Assembly (NCBI RefSeq): GCF_900240245.1
Contig: NZ_OESQ01000001.1
Location: 339,413 to 403,412, forward strand
DNA from: Lachnoclostridium edouardi
Lineage (GTDB): Bacteria; Bacillota; Clostridia; Lachnospirales; Lachnospiraceae
DNA length: 64,000 bases
Direction of reading: 5' to 3'
The notes under the pieces were generated by a model. It saw only the letters and a program-made list of their open reading frames with translations. It did no database searches and was not told where the DNA came from. The translations under genes were made by a program, and so were the position numbers. Of the stretch, positions 18,501 through 24,906 are shown piece after piece (position 1 is the stretch's first letter; every line of letters starts with the position of its first letter).

Positions 18501-21162
18501 TAAACAGTACCTCACTGTCCTTAGCAGATGTTGCTGTTTTCACCGGCACAGCGTCTGAAGCCGTAGATGTATAGATACCAAACACCGCTCCCTCCAAAGA
18601 ATTGCTAATTCCGTCTACTGACATTCCTACTTTTTTCAGTTTAAATGTCCCTGTCTTTGGAGTATTTTGGCATGTTACTTCTTTAACATCATTTTCCTTC
18701 AAATATTCCGCTGAGATAGGAGTATTATTATTTTCTGTTCTGTCTGGAGCAGATTTTTCTATAATTTGATACACCCCTGGTTCTACAGTAACTTCAACAT
18801 AGCCATTATCACCTGTTGCATAAGATAAATCCTCATTATTTTCAATGGTAGGATTTACAACAATAGGGCCGCCTTTATTCGTCTGACCTGTCACTGTATA
18901 ATTTTCATAAGATACCCAGGCTCCATTTACCCTTTTCTGTATATCAAACTCAGCGGCTCCCGGATATTCTTTTTCTAATTCTTTATCATAAGGAACATAC
19001 TCTTTTTTTACTACATCCCAGATTTCTTTATGGATTTTGATTTTAGCAGGTTCTTCCTTAATCTTTACTTTAATATCCGCTTTACTTACATCAAAGCGAT
19101 CCGGTTCAGTGCTTCCTAGCAGGTTATATGATAACTTAACCTCATTATGAATAGTGAAAGTATTCTCATCCCCATACCTGTCGTCGTTATAGCTCATAAC
19201 AAAGTCTTCATAAGGATAATAGACAGTCACTTCATATACAGTGTAATATGGGGCTGACTCATCTAACTTGTCAGAATTTCCGTTTGTAATATATTGATCT
19301 ATAGTAAATTCTTTAGTGTCAGCACTTTCAAATAAAAGCTCTTCCTGCCCTTCAAAGCGTACTTCTATTTTTTTAGGAGCAGGAAAGCCTGTTACCTTAT
19401 TCCCCTCTACAGAAATAACGTCTTCCAGCTTAAAAGAACTAAATCCTGTACGTCCTGCTGCGTCTAAATATGCCGCCGGATCATTAGTAGTATCTGTCTT
19501 ATCTGAATTGGCAAAACCAACCTTCAGCCTGTACTGTACCTGAAGCAGGTCTTTTCCGCCCACAGTTACCTTTTTCCAGTCATTTGCCTGAGTATCCTCT
19601 TTTTTCACATACCAATCATCCTTGGTAACAGTAATAAAGGAACTTTCAGCCGGATTCGCCTGGCTCTCCACAAAATATGTTTCTTTTTCTCCAGTGTCAT
19701 AATCCTCAATATCCAGTTGGCACTCTGCCCACATATATTTTTCAGGAAGGGCATATTCCTTATTAATAGGTTCTTTTCCATTTCCTCCTACATATGCGTT
19801 AAATTCTAAGGCCTGAGCTCTGGCCGAACCTGTTTCAAGGGAATCATAATGCAGTCTGTATTTCCAGTATTTTTTTCCGTCAATTTCAATTTCCTCTTTA
19901 TCCTCAAATACTGATTCTTCATTTTCCACGATTATATTTTCAGGCAGCACAATGAAAATATTAACATCCTTCAGCTGATCATAAATAGGCCTATTGGCGG
20001 CGCCTATAAATGTAAATGTAGGCACCTCTGTTGTCATAATATCAAAACGATAAGAGAAAACATCGCCGGCTAATACTTCACCCCTTGGCCCTCCTGTCAT
20101 AGCCATAGTCATAAACGGCTCTGAAGGAGATGCATGATACAGAGAATCTGCATAATCAAATACATTTTCATAGCTTCTTGTATCTGCCGTCATCACTACA
20201 ATCTGAAAGCTTCCCACATTCAGCTGATAATTTGGGTTTTCAGTCTTAGATCTGGCAAATAAAGATCTTTTAGATTCTTTTCGGCGGATAGCCTCCAGCT
20301 CTTCCTGTTCCAGTTCCCAATTACCCCCCCCCCGGTATTTTTCGATTACAAAATCACCGTAGAGAAGCTTCACTGCATCTGAACCTGTAGCCTTATAAAA
20401 AATGTGTTCTTCCTCATCTTCATCTATTTCAGAGGCAGAGGCTGCGTAAAGTACAGGCACACTATGACTGCTTTTTTCCAGTGCACCTTCCCCGGAAGCC
20501 TGGCTGACAGTATGTCTGTCTTTTTCCTCACTGTCATCCTCTTCTTCTGCGTCGCTGGGACTTTCTGTTATAATTAAATCTTCATCTATAATCTCTTCAT
20601 CTATAATCTCTTCATCTACAATCAGATCTTCGTCCAGAATCTCTTCATCATATCCTTCCAGCTGTCCTAAAATCTGATATTTTTCCACATTGCCCTGGAA
20701 CACGTGCATTCTGTCTCCAAGCACGTGAACCTCCATGGACACATCCTGCTCCAGATTGCCGTTTAAACCGATAATCTTTACCTGGTCTGCAAAACACGGT
20801 TCCCCTTCCTCATCTTCATCCTCAGAAAGAGTAACTGCCGCCAGCACTGTAAAGTCGTCTCCCCTGTCTTCCTGTAAAATCAGAACGCTGTCCTCCAGCT
20901 GTTCCTCCAGAAGCTCTCCAATGTCCTCCTGCATAAAATCAGGATAAGGCAGGGCCTCTTTATCCAGTTCAATGCCCTGGCCGCCTGTTTCATCTAAAAT
21001 CTCTCTGATTTCTTCCTCTGTAAAAGTAATCTCTTTTTCTAAAGTCAAGCCGCCGTCTCCCGGCAAATTCACTGTGGCCGCCGCCAGGTCTAATACTGGT
21101 TCCATTACCATAAGACAAGCCAGCATAAGGGCCGTAAAACTTCTTTTTATCCAGTCTTTCAT
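15508..21162 (-). CDS. Giant CnaB surface protein, N-terminal part (to amber codon)
   Basis: About 1,884 codons of a cell-surface adhesin. I prefer ATG 21162 (MKDWIKRSFTALMLACLMVM, a signal peptide), which has AGAGGA eight bases upstream; the ATG at 21183 overlaps the sortase stop as TAATG but has a weak ribosome site. An acidic region with DEEII repeats follows (about residues 180-230). The G10 tract encodes Arg-Gly-Gly-Gly near residue 278. A large beta-rich adhesion region continues to about residue 800, after which CnaB domains repeat, for example LEGAVFGIY...IKEIQAPEGYV and VSGAELSIY...IKETAAPDKYFL. It stops at TAG 15510-15508 after KGIYEA, although the same frame stays open for another 2.5 kb. 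Confidence 0.85.
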   Translation of the reverse strand: MKDWIKRSFTALMLACLMVMEPVLDLAAATVNLPGDGGLTLEKEITFTEEEIREILDETGGQGIELDKEALPYPDFMQEDIGELLEEQLEDSVLILQEDRGDDFTVLAAVTLSEDEDEEGEPCFADQVKIIGLNGNLEQDVSMEVHVLGDRMHVFQGNVEKYQILGQLEGYDEEILDEDLIVDEEIIDEEIIDEDLIITESPSDAEEEDDSEEKDRHTVSQASGEGALEKSSHSVPVLYAASASEIDEDEEEHIFYKATGSDAVKLLYGDFVIEKYRGGGNWELEQEELEAIRRKESKRSLFARSKTENPNYQLNVGSFQIVVMTADTRSYENVFDYADSLYHASPSEPFMTMAMTGGPRGEVLAGDVFSYRFDIMTTEVPTFTFIGAANRPIYDQLKDVNIFIVLPENIIVENEESVFEDKEEIEIDGKKYWKYRLHYDSLETGSARAQALEFNAYVGGNGKEPINKEYALPEKYMWAECQLDIEDYDTGEKETYFVESQANPAESSFITVTKDDWYVKKEDTQANDWKKVTVGGKDLLQVQYRLKVGFANSDKTDTTNDPAAYLDAAGRTGFSSFKLEDVISVEGNKVTGFPAPKKIEVRFEGQEELLFESADTKEFTIDQYITNGNSDKLDESAPYYTVYEVTVYYPYEDFVMSYNDDRYGDENTFTIHNEVKLSYNLLGSTEPDRFDVSKADIKVKIKEEPAKIKIHKEIWDVVKKEYVPYDKELEKEYPGAAEFDIQKRVNGAWVSYENYTVTGQTNKGGPIVVNPTIENNEDLSYATGDNGYVEVTVEPGVYQIIEKSAPDRTENNNTPISAEYLKENDVKEVTCQNTPKTGTFKLKKVGMSVDGISNSLEGAVFGIYTSTASDAVPVKTATSAKDSEVLFNYLDPGTYYIKEIQAPEGYVKFNSSFEVKVEANRLNNFEIPWPNQENQGKIEVTKLVQNNENQYVDVPTRLQPDFVNAFYFQRKNNGAWEDVTDADGNTKKYSVGTNSKFSEKLPALDGDGNPISYRIVEELPEGYSSGESSDDLTVEVDQTERKVYKEFTLTPSGTTSKELKNIRLGQMTLTKYTASVQNGIYTEKIADATDANKRTFSLYRRNSDGTYAKVSQNGETIFSTDKDGQIVLKELEIFTGEAGGGLIDYYWVEEGIKEGEKLEVASSSSATPELNQYYVQDIEIDGKTVQAIGPCRVSRTEIVDVTAYNVKQELPYWVQKYDSVTKNRISGAEIEVTYTDKDGNPASLEQDGKTGIKIDMTSAGTLFMLKPGTDYTVTESVAPPNYSKKDETYVIKAEDEDGDNIVTREELRKILANKGDHTLKIYNDPHYKFEIKKSLKTMGDSTEGGAITYPENITFEVYTKEADGTFQQVADKVISSNVAAQLPPGEYYFKEVIKDGIINPYYLFEQASPGEAKEKYEWMDVEGISLKMELVSTDAENAAYFGPYKIENAKDTNTHDLFSMVNYENKGGVQIKKKDSITGLTVSGAELSIYRSDDSNNAVKVEKTSGGLATFKDLPVVDEKGQLITYVIKETAAPDKYFLTDEEIKVTLEPGEILKPVDTATETNLVLENDPKITIKAPKVWRNQWLYETNPVDYVLGRVTLALFEVDDQENVTWVADAVTDPYDGNAVFKEVKKDKQYYIAEVRVPTKAECGVYLEMPEKKLGEKETREPLPAAYQKQGRDGNNNIITVDDLKNKYNAVAYHWEKIGGSGVDDEGNTNTLQTTDRLVNYNPWVQFEFTKLCKDKGETLNGAEFKLYKQDLPEDNTLTASAEEVMNKFQLVGEYESGTKLDPETGVTREGMFDTTVLEPGYIYWLVETESATGHKVEPLPKVMGIYSPESSKREFTYENSGNGDVKVTQYHSEVNSGLELYNDHLEGPGKGIYEA
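20324..20333 (-). repeat. Poly-G10 tract in coding sequence (candidate phase-variation switch)
   Basis: The coding strand reads AAATACC, then ten G, then TAAT: codons Arg-Gly-Gly-Gly-Asn. Ten G keep the frame open; nine or eleven would truncate the adhesin within its first part. No other G or C run of this length was seen in the window. Confidence 0.8.
20581..20625 (-). repeat. 15-bp tandem repeats coding DEEII
   Basis: TTCATCTATAATCTC occurs twice exactly, then once as TTCATCTACAATCAG (plus strand), with degenerate copies further on. The units are a multiple of three, so copy-number change would keep the frame and only alter the length of the acidic segment. Confidence 0.75.
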
Positions 21163-21182
21163 AGTCTCATTCCTCTTCCCCA

Positions 21183-21935
21183 TTATTTTTCCGTCTGTAT
21201 TTCCAAAGCTTCTCTCGCTTCTTGTTCTGGAATCTCCACTCCGTGAAGATATGTCCTTGCATCGTCAAATTCATAGCTGCAGGTAATAAATGTATATAGT
21301 GATTCCGGCCTTTCTTTTGGTCTTTCCCCAAATTCGCAGGGATAAATTACAGCGTCCAGAAATAAGTCAAAATCCTCCTCTGTTGCAAATTCAGTCTTTC
21401 TGTATACCGGAAGGGCTTCCCCGTAATAAGCAGATATCATTTTCAAATATATGGTTCTCTCCGGGGTGTAAAGAACTCCGTATTGGTGATCTTTAAAATA
21501 GTCCTGCTCTTTAAATCTTACTATATCGTGAAACATAGAGCCATTTTTCATATTGTGCTTTCCAGAAAAATCTCTTTGACTTTCATAATCTAAAAATATA
21601 GTTCCAGAGGCCTGTCCCTCTCCGTCAAAGCTTGTATCCATATACTTTTCATTATCTTTGGCATATACGACCGGATAATCAACGGCTGTGCCTGGAATCC
21701 ACAGCCAGGCCGCAGTATCCGGATTAATCTTCTCCAATGTCTGAAAATCAATCCCACCCTGGTCAGCTTTTATTTTTATGTCTTCTATATAAACATTTCC
21801 GTCCTCTACTTTTATCTGCTACTTCAGACCTATATCCTTCTCAGAAAATACAAATTTCCAGCAGATAGCAGCCCCTATCACTGCCCCTAAAACAGCAAAA
21901 ACCGCTGCTTTTTTCATTCTGCCTGCCTTTCTCAT
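21183..21935 (-). pseudogene. Class B sortase gene with in-frame amber codon
   Basis: A membrane-anchored transpeptidase that would attach the adjacent giant protein to the wall or to itself. From ATG 21935 (GGGAGTGA upstream) the frame codes an N-terminal anchor (KKAAVFAVLGAVIGAAIC) and reaches TAG at 21821-21819 after GLK; the same frame then stays open through the whole catalytic domain to 21183. Catalytic residues are present: His in GKHNMKNGSMFHD, Cys in TFITCSYEFDDAR and the Arg of DDAR. The apparent TTG start at 21737 would remove the anchor and first strands. The gene overlaps the adhesin ATG at 21183. It is either a recent nonsense mutation (CAG to TAG is one change) or is suppressed. 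Confidence 0.8.
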
Positions 21936-22014
21936 ATACTGTTCACTCCCAATTTTCCTCATTGATCTGCAGTAGTTTAATATTTGGTATAAAATGACTT
22001 ACAAAATCTATTCT

Positions 22015-22043
22015 ATTATACAGTTTTTACGTTAAATTTTCAA
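22015..22043 (-). promoter_or_regulatory. Promoter of the sortase-adhesin locus
   Basis: Minus-strand TTGAAA (22043-22038) and TATAAT (22020-22015) with a 17-base spacer, about 75 bases before the sortase ATG. Confidence 0.75.
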
Positions 22044-22084
22044 TTTTTTTCCAGTTAATGGTATGAATGGATGCAATTTTGCGC

Positions 22085-22134
22085 AAAAAAAGTGTCGCCT
22101 GATCAGCTGTATACAAAACCGCTATTCAGGCAAC
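22085..22134 (-). terminator. Terminator of the symporter gene
   Basis: GTCGCCTGA (22094-22102) pairs with TCAGGCAAC (22126-22134). On the minus strand the hairpin is followed by ACTTTTTTTG. Confidence 0.8.
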
Positions 22135-22150
22135 ATGAAAAACAAAAAAA

Positions 22151-23671
22151 CTATTCTCTGTCCTGCTCTAACATTAATTTATGGGGAGCCTTTACTTCCT
22201 TGTCATAACAGGAAAACATTTCTTCTACCTTTTCTGCAGAAGGCTTTGGAGAAATCAGGCTGACGGCCGGAGCTACAAATAAAGAGGCCACTATGGAAAT
22301 TGCTCCTGCTCCAGTAGGAGCTGCAAAAGGCATAAACAGGTTCCACAAATTGATTCCGATTCCCACTGCAAAGCAGGCCCATGCCCCTGCGGCAGTTGCT
22401 TTCTTCCAGAAAAGTCCGTAGGCAAAGGGGCCTAAAAATGAGCCGGCCAATACACCCCATGACAAGGACATTAACGTAGTAATCAGATTATTGGGATTTA
22501 AGGCCAAAATCACGGACAAAGCTACAAAGAAAACACAAAGTCCCCGAATTACCGTCAGCTGCTGTTTATAATTCATATTTTTAATAAATAAGGTATTGAG
22601 AAAATCTAAAGTAAAGGTGGAGCTGGAGGTTATCACCAGGGAGGACAAGGTGGACATAGAGGCCGACAGCACCAATATCATTACAACGCCAATAAGAATA
22701 TCTGGCAGACAGGCCCCCAGCATCTCCGGCACAATGTTGTCAAATACAGGGCTTCCCCCTTCAGGAACCTTATAGTACAAACGTCCGAAGGCTCCCATAA
22801 AATAGCTTCCCCCTGCAATAATTAAAGCAAATATTGTGGAAATAACTGTTCCTGCTTTAATAGATTTTTCGTTTTTAATTGTGTAGAATTTATGTACCAT
22901 CTGGGGCAGGCCTAAGGTTCCCAGACTGGTAAGCACCACCACACCTAAAAGAGCTAACGGATCAGGGCCAAAAAAGGAAATCAAGGCTCCCTCCATCTCT
23001 GGAGCCGTCTCACTGAGAACCTTTGACAGCCTTACAAATGCTTCTGAAAACCCTCCCTGGCCTTTTAAAATGGAAACCACCACAAGAATGATTCCGCCTA
23101 ACATAATGATTCCCTGAACCAGATCATTGATGGCGGCGGCCATATATCCTCCCGCCACTACATAAACGCCTGTGAGCACAGCGATTCCTATTACGCACCA
23201 CCGAAAATCCAGACCAAAGGCCATGGAAAACAGTCCTGATAACCCTTTATATACAGAGGCTGAATAAGGCACTAAAAATATAAAAATAATCAGGGAGGAC
23301 GCTGTTTTTAAACCTGCACAATCATATCTTTTCCCAAAAAAATCCGGCATAGTCGCCGACTCTAAATGCTTTGTCATAACCCTGGTGCGCCTTCCTAAAA
23401 TCACCCAGGCTAAAAGACTTCCAATTAACGCATTTCCAATTCCAATCCAGGTGGCGGACACACCGAAATTCCAACCAAATTGTCCTGCATAGCCTACAAA
23501 TACAACTGAAGAAAAATAAGAAGTGCCGTATGCAAATGCAGTCACCCACGGGCCTACGCTTCTGCCGCCCAGCACAAAATCATTTACATTGGCAGCCCTT
23601 TTTCTGCAGTAAAGTCCAATACCTACTGTAATTGCAAAGAAAATCAGAATCATTAAAATTTTTTCAAACAT
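22151..23671 (-). CDS. Sodium:solute symporter (SSS family)
   Basis: A 506-residue membrane transporter with about thirteen helices that couples sodium entry to solute uptake. It begins with a hydrophobic helix and GRSVGPWVTAFAYGTSYFS, the substrate/sodium-site helix region of the PutP/PanF family, and carries GGYMAAAINDLVQGIIMLGG, the family signature in the middle. The last cytoplasmic stretch ends near LMLEQDRE. GGGAGG precedes the ATG. Proline, pantothenate and other carboxylates are all transported by close relatives, so the substrate is left open. It has its own promoter and terminator and no partner gene. Confidence 0.9.
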   Translation of the reverse strand: MFEKILMILIFFAITVGIGLYCRKRAANVNDFVLGGRSVGPWVTAFAYGTSYFSSVVFVGYAGQFGWNFGVSATWIGIGNALIGSLLAWVILGRRTRVMTKHLESATMPDFFGKRYDCAGLKTASSLIIFIFLVPYSASVYKGLSGLFSMAFGLDFRWCVIGIAVLTGVYVVAGGYMAAAINDLVQGIIMLGGIILVVVSILKGQGGFSEAFVRLSKVLSETAPEMEGALISFFGPDPLALLGVVVLTSLGTLGLPQMVHKFYTIKNEKSIKAGTVISTIFALIIAGGSYFMGAFGRLYYKVPEGGSPVFDNIVPEMLGACLPDILIGVVMILVLSASMSTLSSLVITSSSTFTLDFLNTLFIKNMNYKQQLTVIRGLCVFFVALSVILALNPNNLITTLMSLSWGVLAGSFLGPFAYGLFWKKATAAGAWACFAVGIGINLWNLFMPFAAPTGAGAISIVASLFVAPAVSLISPKPSAEKVEEMFSCYDKEVKAPHKLMLEQDRE

Positions 23672-23744
23672 TTGTAAACCTCCCTATAGCTGCCCTGGTT
23701 ATTTTTTACTATATTTCGCTTTTGCACTTTAAAGCGTCAGCGAC

Positions 23745-23773
23745 ATTTTAGCACATAAAAGCGTTAAAGTCAA
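23745..23773 (-). promoter_or_regulatory. Promoter of the symporter gene
   Basis: Minus-strand TTGACT (23773-23768) and TAAAAT (23750-23745), spacer 17 bases. The predicted leader is about 65 bases long. Confidence 0.7.
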
Positions 23774-23833
23774 CATTTTTCTCTGTCAAACCAAATATTG
23801 ATATTCGATATTCAAAATATTTTTCTATATAAT

Positions 23834-23864
23834 AAAAAAACAGCCGCTGACTATCCAGCGACTG
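23834..23864 (-). terminator. Terminator of the Pro-Glu-Thr tRNA operon
   Basis: CAGCCGCTG (23841-23849) pairs with CAGCGACTG (23856-23864) with one G-T pair; seven T follow on the minus strand. Confidence 0.85.
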
Positions 23865-23881
23865 CTTCTTTTCTCTTTTTC

Positions 23882-23954
23882 AGCCATTGACGTGACTTGA
23901 ACACGCGACCCCTTCATTACGAGTGAAGTGCTCTACCAGCTGAGCTACAATGGC
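23882..23954 (-). tRNA. tRNA-Thr (anticodon CGT)
   Basis: Minus-strand cloverleaf with acceptor GCCATTG/CAATGGC, D arm AGCTCAGCTGGTAGAGC, anticodon stem CTTCA/TGAAG, loop CTCGTAA (anticodon CGT, Thr) and T loop GTTCAAGTC. It is the last gene of a three-tRNA operon. Confidence 0.95.
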
Positions 23955-23996
23955 AATCTTTAAAAAATGCTTTGGACGCATATCCAAAGCATTTTA

Positions 23997-24068
23997 TGAC
24001 CTATCCGGGAATCGAACCCGGGTTTCCGCCGTGAGAGGGCGGCGTCTTGACCGCTTGACCAATAGGCC
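23997..24068 (-). tRNA. tRNA-Glu (anticodon CTC), second copy
   Basis: The 72 bases are identical to the plus-strand copy at 249-320, and the five following bases TAAAA are also shared. The anticodon is CTC. The two copies form inverted repeats about 23.7 kb apart. Confidence 0.95.
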
Positions 24069-24112
24069 AAATTCTTTTGTATTCTAATTGGCAGGTTAAA
24101 ACTCAAAAATCG

Positions 24113-24186
24113 TCGAGGCGACAAGATTTGAACTTGCGACCTCTGCGTCCCGAACGCAGCGCTCTACCAAACTGAGCCACGCCTCG
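24113..24186 (-). tRNA. tRNA-Pro (anticodon CGG)
   Basis: Minus-strand cloverleaf with acceptor CGAGGCG/CGCCTCG, anticodon stem CTGCG/CGCAG, loop TTCGGGA (anticodon CGG, Pro) and T loop GTTCAAATC. It is the first gene of the operon. Confidence 0.95.
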
Positions 24187-24197
24187 AATACTTGGAT

Positions 24198-24226
24198 ATT
24201 ATAATATGAATTGTTTTAATTGTCAA
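24198..24226 (-). promoter_or_regulatory. Promoter of the Pro-Glu-Thr tRNA operon
   Basis: Perfect minus-strand TTGACA (24226-24221) and TATAAT (24203-24198) with 17 bases between, eleven bases before tRNA-Pro. Confidence 0.9.
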
Positions 24227-24268
24227 TAATTATTTGAAAACTTTTCCAATTATATTTTTTAACCTGGG

Positions 24269-24306
24269 AAAAGGGATAAACGGCTTATTTTCTGCTTATC
24301 CCCTTC
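24269..24306 (-). terminator. Probable terminator of the copA-csoR-copZ operon
   Basis: AAGGGATAA (24271-24279) pairs with TTATCCCCTT (24296-24305) with one bulge. On the minus strand TTTTCCC follows, so the T run is short. Confidence 0.5.
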
Positions 24307-24335
24307 CCCTTAATTTATAAAGGTAAAGCAAAAAA

Positions 24336-24527
24336 TTACATTTCTACAGGAGTAAATCCTAAATCATCCAGGATTTGGGCAGCCTTTTCACAGTCTTTAT
24401 CTTCATTGACAGTTACTGACTTTTCCTCTAAGCTTACGCTGTGGCTGATCCCGGCTCCCTTTAATCCTTCTTCAATTCTGGCTACGCAGTGGCCGCACAT
24501 CATGTCTTCACATTTAAATTTCTTCAT
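24336..24527 (-). CDS. copZ: Copper chaperone, heavy-metal-associated domain
   Basis: A single HMA domain of 63 residues with the metal-binding motif MMCGHC near residues 9-14. CopZ-type proteins bind Cu(I) in the cytoplasm and hand it to the CopA ATPase or the CsoR repressor. The fold is complete: beta-alpha-beta around GHCVARIEEGLKG, then KSVTVNEDKDCEKAAQILDDLGF. GGAGACC before the ATG serves as a moderate ribosome site. It is the last gene of copA-csoR-copZ, about 50 bases after csoR, which supports copper as its metal. Confidence 0.88.
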   Translation of the reverse strand: MKKFKCEDMMCGHCVARIEEGLKGAGISHSVSLEEKSVTVNEDKDCEKAAQILDDLGFTPVEM

Positions 24528-24580
24528 TATTGGTCTCCTTTTGAATTATATTAAAAATATTTTATTTTCTCTGCCTTTCC

Positions 24581-24886
24581 CTACTTCATCAGCTTCTGAA
24601 TGGCCCGGCACAGTTCGTCTACCACTTCCTTGTCTCCCTGCTCTACCTGGTCTACTACGCAGGTGTGAATATGCTCGCTTAACATAACTCTTGTAAAGCC
24701 GCTTAAAGCCGCCTGCACTGCCGCCACCTGATTCAGAATATCGATACAATATCTTTCTTCTTCTACCATGTTTTTAATGCCCCGGATTTGTCCCTCTATC
24801 CGGTTTAATCTGTTTAAAAGAGCTTTTTCTTCCTCTGCCGTTCTGTGCTTATGCTTTGTACAGGAACATTCTCTTGTCTCTTCCAT
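24581..24886 (-). CDS. csoR: Copper-sensing repressor CsoR
   Basis: A 101-residue all-helical repressor. The CsoR copper ligands are present: Cys47 (ERYC), His72 and Cys76 (HIHTC). The N-terminal extension CSCTKHKH is rich in Cys and His. The frame is open to 24955, but that overlaps copA; AGAGGGA lies seven bases before ATG 24886, which gives a normal length. The gene starts 20 bases after the copA stop. Apo-CsoR should bind the inverted repeat at the copA start of transcription, and Cu(I) binding should release it. Confidence 0.9.
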   Translation of the reverse strand: MEETRECSCTKHKHRTAEEEKALLNRLNRIEGQIRGIKNMVEEERYCIDILNQVAAVQAALSGFTRVMLSEHIHTCVVDQVEQGDKEVVDELCRAIQKLMK

Positions 24887-24906
24887 AATAAAATCCCTCT
24901 GTAATT

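Noticed and set aside
23800..23830. TATTGATATTCGATATTC repeats upstream of the symporter as a specific operator
   Set aside because: AT-rich and imperfect, lying upstream of a good promoter; not enough to name a site.
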